From: Candidatus Limnocylindrales bacterium
GTDB lineage: Bacteria; Desulfobacterota; Binatia; UBA1149; CAITLU01
DNA length: 64,000 nucleotides
Direction: 5' to 3'
NCBI GenBank assembly: GCA_035626395.1
Contig: DASPNR010000002.1
Coordinates: 64,501 to 128,500, forward strand
Below the pieces are notes generated by a model that had not been told where the DNA came from, ran no database searches, and saw nothing but the letters and a program-made list of their open reading frames with translations. This document shows positions 7,517 through 15,437 of the stretch, piece after piece. The position numbers were made by a program, and so were the translations under genes. Each line of letters starts with the position of its first letter. Position 1 is the first letter of the stretch.

Positions 7517-9130
7517 ATGGCCACAGTCACCATCAACGGAGTCGTCGTCGAGGTCCCCGACGGCACCAACGTCGTGCGCGCCGCCGAGATGGCGGGCCAG
7601 GAAATCCCGCACTACTGCTACCACCCCGGGCTGTCCGTGGCGGGCAACTGCCGCATGTGCCTGATCGACATCAAGGCCATGTCGGCCAAGCAGCCCAATC
7701 CGCTGCCCAAGCTGCAGATCGGCTGCAACACCATAGTGGCCGACGGCATGGTGGTGGAGACCAACAATCCGCGCGTCGAAGAGGCGCGGCGCGGCGTCCT
7801 CGAGTTCCTGCTGATCAATCACCCCATCGACTGCCCGATCTGTGATCAGGCAGGGGAGTGCAAGCTGCAGGAATACTACATGGATTACGGCCGCTACGAC
7901 TCGCGCATGCTGCTCGAGGAGAAGCAGCACAAGGGCAAGGCCATGCCGGTCGGGCCCGACATCATGCTCGACCAGGAGCGCTGCATCCTGTGCACGCGCT
8001 GCATCCGGTTCCTGGACGAGGTCACGCATACCCACGAGCTGGTGATGAAGGAGCGCGGCGACCACAGCGAGCTGGCGGCGGCCGAAGGGCGCCAGGTGGA
8101 CAACGCCTACTCGGTCAACGTCGTCGACATCTGTCCGGTGGGCGCGCTGACCAGTCGCGAATTCCGATTCCAGGCGCGCGTCTGGTACCTGGACCGCACC
8201 AATTCGATCTGCCCGGGCTGCGCCAACGGCTGCAACATCGAGGTCCATTCGCGCGAAGGCCGAATCTACAGGCTCAAGCCGCGCGCCAACGAGAAGGTCA
8301 ACGGCTACTGGATGTGCGACGACGGCCGCCGCACCTGGCACGGCGTGCACACCAACGACAGGCTGACCGCGAGCTACATGCGCAGCGGCGATGAGTTCGT
8401 CGAGGTCGATGCGCGCGAGGCTGCCACGGCCGCTGCGGGCGGGCTGAGCGAGTGCGGCAAGGTCGCCGTGGTCGCCTCGGCATCGTTGTCGATGGAGGAG
8501 GGGTTCCTGCTGCGGGCCATCGCGCGCCGGCTCGGCGGCGCGCCGTGCATCATCGTTTCGCCCGCAACATCCGACATTCCCGACGACGGCTTCCTGATCT
8601 CCAGCGACCGCCATCCCAACCGTGCCGGCCTGCTCGCGCTCGGCTTCGTCGAGCAGGCCTCGCTGCCGCCCGGCACCGACGGTGTCATCCTGGCGCGCGC
8701 CGACACGGTGGCCGACGACGAGAAGGCATGGGGCGATCTCCTCGAGAACATGCACGAAGTGCTGGTGGTCGACGATCACGTCGGCAAGAGCATGGCCTAC
8801 GCCAACCAGGTGCTGGCAGTGGCCACGCACTTCGAGGCACCCGGCAGCTTCGTCAACCGGCGCCAGCGGCTGCAGGCTTTCGAAGGTGCCGTTCCTGCGC
8901 CGGGACGCGCGGTTGCCGGCTGGGAAGGCCTTGCCGATCTGCTGGCCGAGCTCGGCGGCCCGCGTTACGCCGACGTGCAGGAGATCTTCGCGGCCATGTG
9001 TCTCGAGCTGGGACTGACCGGCGTCGCGAGCCACCAGGATCTCGGCAGCAGCGGGGCGGTTCTGGACGACCTGCGGAGCACGCGCGCTTCGAGCGGCGCA
9101 GCGGCCGCTGCATCGCCGGCGCCCGCCTGA
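7517..9130 (+). CDS. nuoG: NADH-quinone oxidoreductase subunit G, short form
   Basis: NuoG carries several iron-sulfur clusters of complex I. In order: an N-terminal plant-type [2Fe-2S] domain (HYCYHPGLSVAGNCRMCLID), the His-Cys and Cys motifs around CPICDQAGECKLQ, a CILCTRCIRF cluster and VVDICPVGALTSR, then the Mo-bis-MGD-type domain start with CPGCANGCNIEV and GYWMCDDGR. The product is 537 residues, clearly shorter than most NuoG proteins (often 700-900), because the molybdopterin-oxidoreductase-like region is cut down and ends in an Ala/Pro tail. The start at 7517 has a GAGG 13 bases upstream, which is rather distant. Confidence 0.93.
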   Translation: MATVTINGVVVEVPDGTNVVRAAEMAGQEIPHYCYHPGLSVAGNCRMCLIDIKAMSAKQPNPLPKLQIGCNTIVADGMVVETNNPRVEEARRGVLEFLLINHPIDCPICDQAGECKLQEYYMDYGRYDSRMLLEEKQHKGKAMPVGPDIMLDQERCILCTRCIRFLDEVTHTHELVMKERGDHSELAAAEGRQVDNAYSVNVVDICPVGALTSREFRFQARVWYLDRTNSICPGCANGCNIEVHSREGRIYRLKPRANEKVNGYWMCDDGRRTWHGVHTNDRLTASYMRSGDEFVEVDAREAATAAAGGLSECGKVAVVASASLSMEEGFLLRAIARRLGGAPCIIVSPATSDIPDDGFLISSDRHPNRAGLLALGFVEQASLPPGTDGVILARADTVADDEKAWGDLLENMHEVLVVDDHVGKSMAYANQVLAVATHFEAPGSFVNRRQRLQAFEGAVPAPGRAVAGWEGLADLLAELGGPRYADVQEIFAAMCLELGLTGVASHQDLGSSGAVLDDLRSTRASSGAAAAASPAPA

Positions 9131-9161
9131 TGCCGATGCGTCGCGGCCGCCGCGGCAGCGC

Positions 9162-9986
9162 TCAGAACGGCAGGCCCGTTCGAAACAGCAGCCAGTGCGC
9201 GGCGATCTCGCCGACCGCCACGACCAGCGCCGCGATGTAGAAGAGTCCGGTCGCGGCCATCGTCTGCGGTATCGCGAGTGTACGGCGGATGAGCTCGGCC
9301 AGCACCAGCGCGAGCGCCCACAGCGCCACGCGTGCAAACACGAGAATGCCGAAGCGTTCGCCGAATGCCGCCTGCAGGCCTGCATCGAAGGTGTCGCCGC
9401 CAAGCCAGACAACGGTGATGGCGAAAAAAATCGCGACGATTTCTGCACGAAGGCTCGCGCGATAGAACGCCGTCATCCTGTGCAGAGGCTGCAGATCCAG
9501 CCCGGTGTCGATCAGGTACCAGTGTCCGAGCAGCATCCCGGTCGAGGACGCGCCCGTGACGAACGCGCCGCTTAGTGCGGCAACAGCAAAGGCGATCGTT
9601 GCAGACACGCCTGCTCCGGCCGGAACGTGTGAAGCGGCGGTGATGGCGAGCGCGAGCAGCCCGAGCAGCGAGGCGATGGCGAAGGCGCGCGCACGCAGCC
9701 ACGCCAGGTCCAGAAAAAGACTCACGAAATACACGCCCAGAACGGCGCTGAACGCGCACCACGACAGCAGCGCTGCAATGGTGACGGGTGCATCGGCGCC
9801 ATAGGTGGCTCGCAGCGTTGCTTGTCCCGCCACCAGCAGCAGCGCGCACAGCAGGTAGACGGCGCAGGTCGATTTGTAGAAGCCACGCTCCATTTCGGCG
9901 AAGGGCGGCACCGCCATGGCAATGAGCCCGCCCACGGCGAGCTTGCCGAAAAGAAGCAGATACGTATGCGCAAAAAGTGCTTCCAC
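9162..9986 (-). CDS. Polytopic membrane protein of unknown function
   Basis: A 274-residue protein made almost wholly of hydrophobic helices, about eight, beginning HTYLLLFGKLAVGGLIAMAVPPF. Short polar stretches between them include MERGFYK, LHRMTAFYR and RRTLAIPQ. I do not recognise a family with certainty. The gene converges on nuoG with a 31-base gap and diverges from dnaA across a 555-base non-coding stretch. Conserved His and Arg residues in the loops could bind heme or a metal, but this is only a possibility. Confidence 0.75.
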   Translation of the reverse strand: MEALFAHTYLLLFGKLAVGGLIAMAVPPFAEMERGFYKSTCAVYLLCALLLVAGQATLRATYGADAPVTIAALLSWCAFSAVLGVYFVSLFLDLAWLRARAFAIASLLGLLALAITAASHVPAGAGVSATIAFAVAALSGAFVTGASSTGMLLGHWYLIDTGLDLQPLHRMTAFYRASLRAEIVAIFFAITVVWLGGDTFDAGLQAAFGERFGILVFARVALWALALVLAELIRRTLAIPQTMAATGLFYIAALVVAVGEIAAHWLLFRTGLPF

Positions 9987-10541
9987 CGCCGCGCACGCTA
10001 GTGGCGCCGCAGCGGCGATTCAACGCCGAGCACTGCATCGAAACGAGACAGTGCAATTTGCTCGGCTGCGAATTTCGCGTGATGCCGTGCGATGATCCGC
10101 GTCGTTGTCCGCAACCGCTGTCCACACCGCGCACGCGTTGCTGTGCCCTCATTGCACGGTCTGAACCGTCGTTCCGAGTTATCGACAGCGATTGCGACGC
10201 GTAACAAAAACGCTCGGCAGAACGCGTACCTCGCGCAAGCCATTGCAGAGCATGCTGTGCACGGCGGCGCAATTCTCGTTAGAAAATAACACTGCCGTCA
10301 TTCGTCCTTGCCTGAGACCGTGCGGATTTGTACATCCCTCGTGTCGCGCGGGATGCGCAGCGGCGCTCTTCGGCGCAAGCCAAGACGTCGTCGCAGCACG
10401 GTGGGTGCAAGCAGAGCGCGGCGATCCGGACAAGCGAATCATTCAGGCGCCGGGCCCGCACGTCATGCCTTCCGGCGAGGGCACTCGTGTTGGCGGCGGC
10501 GGATCATGCGGACGTCCTTTGAGGCTGGGTAAGGGGTCGAG
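9987..10541. other. 555-base gap before dnaA, candidate replication origin
   Basis: This is one of the longest gaps in the window. It contains three DnaA-box-like nonamers in the same orientation: TTGTCCGCA (10105), CTGTCCACA (10118) and TTATCGACA (10179, one mismatch to TTATCCACA). About 90 bases further lies a small AT-rich patch with GTTA-GAAAA-TAAC symmetry (10278-10290). Position directly upstream of dnaA supports an origin or a self-regulated dnaA promoter. The boxes are degenerate and few, so the origin call is tentative. I see no coding potential that I trust here. Confidence 0.4.
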
Positions 10542-11921
10542 ATGATTGGAAGCAATGATACGGAGCGACTTTGGACGCAGGCCTGCTCGTACATCGAGGA
10601 GCGGGTTTCGGAGAAGGATTTTCAGACGTGGATCCTGGAGCTCAACGCGCGGTCGTTCGACGGGGAGACGCTGACGCTGGAGGCTCCATTCGGACTTTTT
10701 CGTGACAGGGTGCGACAGTCCTTCCTGCCCGCCATCGAGACCGCGGTGGCAACGGCAGCGAAGAAGCCGTGCCGCGTCGTCGTTGTCGTCGGCCAGTACG
10801 GCATGGCCTCCAATGCGCACCGGCTGCGCACGACCAGCGCCGGCCCGGCGCGTGGCTGCGCACCGGCCGCCAAGGCGAAGCCGGTGCGCGAGAAGACCTT
10901 CGACAATTTTCTTGTCGGCGACGGCAACCGTCTCGCCTATCTCGGCGCGCGACAGCTCGCCGAAGGCAGCGCCGGCGAGTCCGGCAACCCTCTGTTCCTC
11001 TATGGCGGCGTCGGCCTCGGAAAGACGCACCTGCTGATGGCCATCGCGCACGCGCTGCGCGCCGCCGGCAAGCGCGTCCTCTACTACCAGGGCGAGGATT
11101 TCACCCGCCGGATGGTCGAGGCGCTGCAGGGCGGCCGCATGGAGTCGTTCCATCGCGAGTTCCGCGGCGCCGAAGCCCTGCTCATCGACGACGTGCAGTT
11201 CCTGTCGGGAAAGAAGCGCACGCAGCAGGAGCTCTACCACGTCTTCAACCTGTTGCACCAAGCGGGCAAGCCGATCGCGCTGGCCAGCGACCGTCCGCCC
11301 GATGAGCTCGAGAACCTGGAGCGCGGGCTGCACAGCCGCTTTGCCGGCGGCCTGCTCGCCGACCTCGGTCCGCTCGACCGCGATCTGCGCCTGCGCATTC
11401 TCAAGGGCAAGCTGTCGGAGTCGGGCATCAACCTCGACGACCACATCCTGGAGCGCCTGGCCGTGCAGCTGCAGGGCAGCGTGCGCGAGGTCGAAGGCCT
11501 GGTGTCGCGCCTGCGGGCGGCCAGCAACCACCAGACGATGCCGCTCGACGACGGCGTCGTCGAGACGATGATCACGCCGTACCTGGCACGGCGCGGACCC
11601 ATCGATCTCGACGTGGTCATCGACACCGTGGCGTGGGTGCACGGGCTGACGCGCGACGAGCTGCTCTCGCGCGACCGCAGCCGCCGCGTGGCCTGGCCGC
11701 GCCACATCGCGGCCTACATGTGCCGCAAGCTGACGGCGGCATCGCTGCCCGAGATCGGGCACGCGCTCGGCGGCCGCAATCACACCTCCATCCTGCGCGC
11801 GGTTCGCTCGGTGGGCGAGCGGCAGTCGGGCGATCAGACCTTCGCAGCACGCCTGCAGCAGATGGAGAAGATGCTCGGAACCTCCCCGCAGCTGCGCGGC
11901 CGCGTGCAGCCCGCCACCTGA
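10542..11921 (+). CDS. dnaA: Chromosomal replication initiator DnaA
   Basis: DnaA binds DnaA boxes at the origin, melts DNA and loads the helicase. All domains are present in 459 residues: domain I (LWTQACSYIEERVSEKDFQTWI), a short linker, the AAA+ domain starting FDNFLVGDGNRLA with Walker A GGVGLGKT (about 155-162) and Walker B LLIDDVQFL (about 213), and the DNA-binding domain IV with GGRNHTSILRAV (about 410), a variant of the HTTV signature. Upstream lies a gap with degenerate DnaA boxes that could also regulate this gene. A palindromic repeat begins 6 bases after the stop codon. No dnaN or rpmH neighbour is seen. Confidence 0.96.
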   Translation: MIGSNDTERLWTQACSYIEERVSEKDFQTWILELNARSFDGETLTLEAPFGLFRDRVRQSFLPAIETAVATAAKKPCRVVVVVGQYGMASNAHRLRTTSAGPARGCAPAAKAKPVREKTFDNFLVGDGNRLAYLGARQLAEGSAGESGNPLFLYGGVGLGKTHLLMAIAHALRAAGKRVLYYQGEDFTRRMVEALQGGRMESFHREFRGAEALLIDDVQFLSGKKRTQQELYHVFNLLHQAGKPIALASDRPPDELENLERGLHSRFAGGLLADLGPLDRDLRLRILKGKLSESGINLDDHILERLAVQLQGSVREVEGLVSRLRAASNHQTMPLDDGVVETMITPYLARRGPIDLDVVIDTVAWVHGLTRDELLSRDRSRRVAWPRHIAAYMCRKLTAASLPEIGHALGGRNHTSILRAVRSVGERQSGDQTFAARLQQMEKMLGTSPQLRGRVQPAT

Positions 11922-11927
11922 CGGAAT

Positions 11928-11978
11928 GGGGCCAGGTCTTGCTTTAGAGCATTCTGCTCTGATGCAAGACCTGGCCCC
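11928..11978. repeat. 51-base palindromic dispersed repeat after dnaA
   Basis: Perfect 15-base arms GGGGCCAGGTCTTGC (11928-11942) and GCAAGACCTGGCCCC (11964-11978) enclose a second perfect inverted repeat, AGAGCA-TTC-TGCTCT. The left half matches related copies near 32404 and 52405. It begins 6 bases after the dnaA stop and may end that transcript. The sequence type resembles REP-like elements mobilised by IS200-type transposases, but no transposase gene is in this window. Confidence 0.8.
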
Positions 11979-12112
11979 GCGAGCGTGAGGCACGCAAGCG
12001 ACGGCCACCTCGCGCTGCCCGACGCCGAAGGGCCGCAGTGCGGCGCAACGATCGGTCCGCGGCGATGAGCGAGCGGCTCGCAACCCGCCACCCTCTCTGC
12101 TAGCAGGGACGC

Positions 12113-12658
12113 ATGTCGCGCAAGATGGCGGGAGTCATCGACGAAGCCTCGCGCCTGGAGGCGCTGGCCATGTCGATCTACACGCGCCTTGCCGCCACCT
12201 TCCGCAACGAGCCCGAGCTGCACCGCTTCTGGATGTCGATGGCCCGTCACGAGGCGGGCCACGTCGGCGCGTTGGCCCTGCTCAAGACCCTGTTGTCGCA
12301 GTCCACCGATGATCTGCGCCTGGAGATCGACGACAGCGCCGCCGTCGAGGCCGCCGCGGTCATCGAGAGGCTGCACGAGGAAACCGCCGCGGCGGTGGAC
12401 GTGGAGCGCGCCTTCGCGATCGCGCTCGAGCTCGAAAGCCTGGAGCTCGAGGACCTGGTGCTCGATCTCATCCACGTGCTCTCGGACCCCGCCGCGCGCG
12501 CGCAGGCCGAGCAGATGCTGCTTCACGACCTCAGCGACCTTTCGCTCATGATCGAGAAGCACTGCAGCGGCGACGACCTGCTCGCCAGGGCGGACGCCCT
12601 CGTCGAGAGCAGGGTGGGTGCGGGTCGGAGCGGATCGAGCTTCGTGCGCAAGTGCTGA
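12113..12658 (+). CDS. Ferritin-like / rubrerythrin-like diiron domain protein
   Basis: A 181-residue all-helical protein whose N-terminal half looks like a ferritin-like four-helix bundle. It has a Glu in the first helix (EALAMSIYTRLA), an ExxH pair (MARHEAGHVGAL, about residue 43-48), and further Glu-rich helices (ELESLELEDLVLDL) before a final His region (LMIEKHC). These resemble diiron ligands of rubrerythrin-type proteins, though ligand identity is inferred. No rubredoxin CxxC domain is present. A role in iron or peroxide handling is plausible. The next gene starts with GTG inside its stop region (7-base overlap). Confidence 0.7.
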   Translation: MSRKMAGVIDEASRLEALAMSIYTRLAATFRNEPELHRFWMSMARHEAGHVGALALLKTLLSQSTDDLRLEIDDSAAVEAAAVIERLHEETAAAVDVERAFAIALELESLELEDLVLDLIHVLSDPAARAQAEQMLLHDLSDLSLMIEKHCSGDDLLARADALVESRVGAGRSGSSFVRKC

Positions 12659-13680
12659 CGGCTGCGCCGCGCGTCACGATCATCGTCCTGAACTGGAACG
12701 GCGCCGAGCTGCTTCCCGACTGCCTGACCTCGCTACGACGGCAGACCTGCCAGGACTTCGAGCTGCTCCTCGTCGACAACGGCTCCACCGACGGCAGCGC
12801 CGAACTGGTGGCGCGCGACTTTCCCGAGGCGCGCCTGATCGCGCTGCCGGAGAACCGGGGCTTCTGCGGCGGCAACAACGTCGGCTTTCGCGAGGCGCGC
12901 GGCGAACTGATCCTGCTGCTCAACAACGATGCCGAGCTGCGCGAGGACTTCGTCGCCAACGTCATCGCCGCGGCCGATCTGGAACCGGACTTCGGCATGT
13001 TCGCCGCCAACGTGCGCATGTACGATCGACGCGAGGTCTTCGATTCCACCGGCCTGCTCGTCTACGCCGACGGCGTGTGCCGCTCGCGCGGCTGGCTCGA
13101 AAAGGACGTGGGGCAGTTCGACAGGGCCGACGAGGTGCTGGCTCCCAACGGCTGCGCGGCCGTCTACCGGCGCGCCATGCTCGACGACGTGGGCCTCTTC
13201 GACGAGGCCTACTTCGCGTACCTCGAAGACCTCGACCTCGGGCTGCGCGGGCAGTTGCGCGGCTGGCGCTGCCGCTACCTGCCCGGCGCCGTCGCCTACC
13301 ACAAGAAGTCGATGACCAGCGGCTATCATTCCGCCTTCAAGGCCCATCTGGTCGAGCGCAACCGGATCTGGAACGCGGTGCGCCTGCTGCCGCTTCGCCT
13401 GCTGGCGCTCAGCCCGTTCTGGACGCTGGCGCGTTACGTGGCCCAGGGCTTTGCCGCCGCCAGCGGCCGCGGCATGTCGAGCACGTTCTCGCGCGACTAC
13501 ACGCGCGGACAGCTCGCCGGCATCCTGCTGCGCGCCTACGTGGAAGCGCTCGCACGCCTGCCCGAGGTGTGGCGCCAGAGGCAGGAGATCCAGGGGCGCA
13601 GAAAGCTAGGCGCTCTGGCGGTTTACGTGCTTCTTCGCAGGCACCGCTTGCCGCTTCTGGAGCTGGCCTTCAAGGATTAG
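12652..13680 (+). CDS. Glycosyltransferase family 2
   Basis: A 342-residue GT2 enzyme of the rhamnosyltransferase/WbbL-like type. It has the nucleotide-binding start VTIIVLNWNGAELL, the LLVDNGSTDGS block, NNDAELRED (a DxD-like motif that binds metal and sugar nucleotide), the acceptor-site region APNGCAAVYRR and the ED motif YLEDLDLGLR. These enzymes add sugars to surface polysaccharides or glycolipids. The acceptor is unknown. It begins at GTG overlapping the ferritin-like gene and ends overlapping, by 11 bases, the converging TPR glycosyltransferase gene. Confidence 0.9.
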   Translation: MLTAAPRVTIIVLNWNGAELLPDCLTSLRRQTCQDFELLLVDNGSTDGSAELVARDFPEARLIALPENRGFCGGNNVGFREARGELILLLNNDAELREDFVANVIAAADLEPDFGMFAANVRMYDRREVFDSTGLLVYADGVCRSRGWLEKDVGQFDRADEVLAPNGCAAVYRRAMLDDVGLFDEAYFAYLEDLDLGLRGQLRGWRCRYLPGAVAYHKKSMTSGYHSAFKAHLVERNRIWNAVRLLPLRLLALSPFWTLARYVAQGFAAASGRGMSSTFSRDYTRGQLAGILLRAYVEALARLPEVWRQRQEIQGRRKLGALAVYVLLRRHRLPLLELAFKD

Positions 13681-15277
13681 CGAGCGCGGCCTTGCGCGCG
13701 GCCCGCTTGGCGGCCGTCTCGGCGACGACCAGCGTCTGGCGGGCCGAATCGGACTCGGGCGCGGCCGCCACCAGGCGCTGCGCGTACGTCCACGCCTCCT
13801 GCGCCCGGCCCGCATCCAGCAACAGGCGCGTGATGTTGGTCAGGGCACCGGTGTCTTCGGGCATCGCTTGGAGGTAGCGCTCGTAAACCCGTATTCCATA
13901 CGCGACATCGCCGGCGGCGGCCTTGCGCTCGGCCAGATAGAACGCAGCGCGCGAGAAGGCTGCGTGGATCGACAGGGCGCGCTCGAACGCCGCGAACGAT
14001 TCATCCCGGCGTCCCTGCGCCCACAGCCACAGGGCCAGGTCATACTGCGCCTTGGCCGAACGGGGCGATGCGGCCGCCGAGGCCGGGAAGTAGGTCGCCG
14101 CAGATTCCCACACGGCCGCGCGTGCCTGGAACTGCGCGAACAGGATGACGACGGCGGCGCCGGTGACCGCAGCGGCCACGGCAGCGCCGCGCGCGATTCG
14201 CGTGGCAATCCTTTCGACCAGCAGGCCCGCGGCCAGGCAAGGTCCGACCGAAGGCAGGAAGAGCAGCCGCTCGGCCATGATCGTGCCGGTGGGGAAGGCG
14301 ATGTTGGCCGTCACAGCGAAGGCGACGGCGAACCAGCCGACGCAGAAGAACAGGCGAGGGTAGCGGCGCAGGCCCGCGGTCGCGGCGGCTCCGCTCGCCA
14401 GCAGCACCGCCAGCGCCACCGCGCCGGCCGCGGTCGTTGGATCGGTCTGTGCGAAGGAGCGGTCCGGCAGCAGCGGATGCGGCCAGAGCGTCAGGCGCGC
14501 GTACTCGAGCAGGACCGCCGATGCCTTCAGGATTCGCTGCACGAAAGGCTCGTAGGCCAGTGGATTGTCGACGTATTGCGGGGTGACGACCTGCTGCGCC
14601 AGCGGCAGCACGTGCAGCGCCCAGGCCGCGCCCGCCAATGTCGCGCCCGCCAGAGCCGGCCACAGCCGCACCTGTCGCGGGAACGCCAGGCGCGCGAGCA
14701 CCAGCAGTCCGGGCAGGCAAAGCGCGCTCTCCTTCGAATGGAATGCCGCGTAGGCCGCGGCCGCGCTGATCGCGGCAATGGCCAGGGCCTGCCGCGGGCT
14801 GGCTCTCTCGTCGCCGCGGGCGGCGATTGCCACGAGCATCACGATCAGAACACCGAGCGCGGCAAGCAGCTCGGCCCGGCCCACCAGCGAGGCCACGGCA
14901 TCGACATGCACCGGATGGACGGCGAAGATCGCTGCCGCGGCCGCCGCGCCCGGCGTCGCAAGGCCGATCCGTAGCGCGAGCTTCAGCACGAGCAGGCTGA
15001 TCAGCGCCGACAGCGCGACGTTGGTCGCATGAAAGGCGGCGGGGGAACCGCCGCCCCAGAGCCGATCGACGTCGAGCGAGATCAGTGTCGCGTGGCGTCC
15101 GGTGCCCCAATGCCGCGTGGTCGCAAACGTCGACAGGCCCTCGCTCCAGAATGGAGCGCGATCGACGATGACGGCCTGGTCGTCGTAGACGAAGTCGAAG
15201 CCGATCGAAGGCGCGCCTGCCGCGATGGCCAGGCATGCGACGAGCAGGGCAGGCCAGATCCGCGAGAGCCGCCGCAC
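13670..15277 (-). CDS. TMTC-like membrane glycosyltransferase with C-terminal TPR repeats
   Basis: A 535-residue protein with many N-terminal transmembrane helices and a C-terminal TPR region (about residues 400-520: AQYDLALWLWAQGRRDESFAAFERAL, then AFYLAERKAAAGDVAYGIRVYERYL). The first loop has FVYDDQAVI, with the Asp pair typical of GT-C enzymes. Later come HPVHVDAVASLVGRAELLAAL and HSKESALCLPGLL, which match the TMTC/DUF1736 family. In animals TMTC proteins O-mannosylate cadherins; bacterial members are assumed to transfer sugars from lipid carriers to exported proteins or glycans. Converges on the GT2 gene with an 11-base overlap. Confidence 0.82.
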   Translation of the reverse strand: MRRLSRIWPALLVACLAIAAGAPSIGFDFVYDDQAVIVDRAPFWSEGLSTFATTRHWGTGRHATLISLDVDRLWGGGSPAAFHATNVALSALISLLVLKLALRIGLATPGAAAAAAIFAVHPVHVDAVASLVGRAELLAALGVLIVMLVAIAARGDERASPRQALAIAAISAAAAYAAFHSKESALCLPGLLVLARLAFPRQVRLWPALAGATLAGAAWALHVLPLAQQVVTPQYVDNPLAYEPFVQRILKASAVLLEYARLTLWPHPLLPDRSFAQTDPTTAAGAVALAVLLASGAAATAGLRRYPRLFFCVGWFAVAFAVTANIAFPTGTIMAERLLFLPSVGPCLAAGLLVERIATRIARGAAVAAAVTGAAVVILFAQFQARAAVWESAATYFPASAAASPRSAKAQYDLALWLWAQGRRDESFAAFERALSIHAAFSRAAFYLAERKAAAGDVAYGIRVYERYLQAMPEDTGALTNITRLLLDAGRAQEAWTYAQRLVAAAPESDSARQTLVVAETAAKRAARKAALANP

Positions 15278-15437
15278 GGGCGGATGCTAGGGCCCTGAGC
15301 AGGGGCGCGCAAACCTCGATGCCTTGCCGGCATGCGAGGCGCACGCTAAGGCTGCTTGCAGCGCGCCCTGGTCTGCACGGCTCAGCGGATCGGCAGCGGC
15401 TGCGTGAAGCAAACTGGACGACGCTCGGAGGCTGACG

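Noticed and set aside
5915..9448. A minus-strand open frame of over 1100 codons opposite nuoB, nuoF and nuoG
   Set aside because: The plus-strand genes have all complex I motifs; the antisense product shows only Arg/Ala-rich low-complexity sequence.
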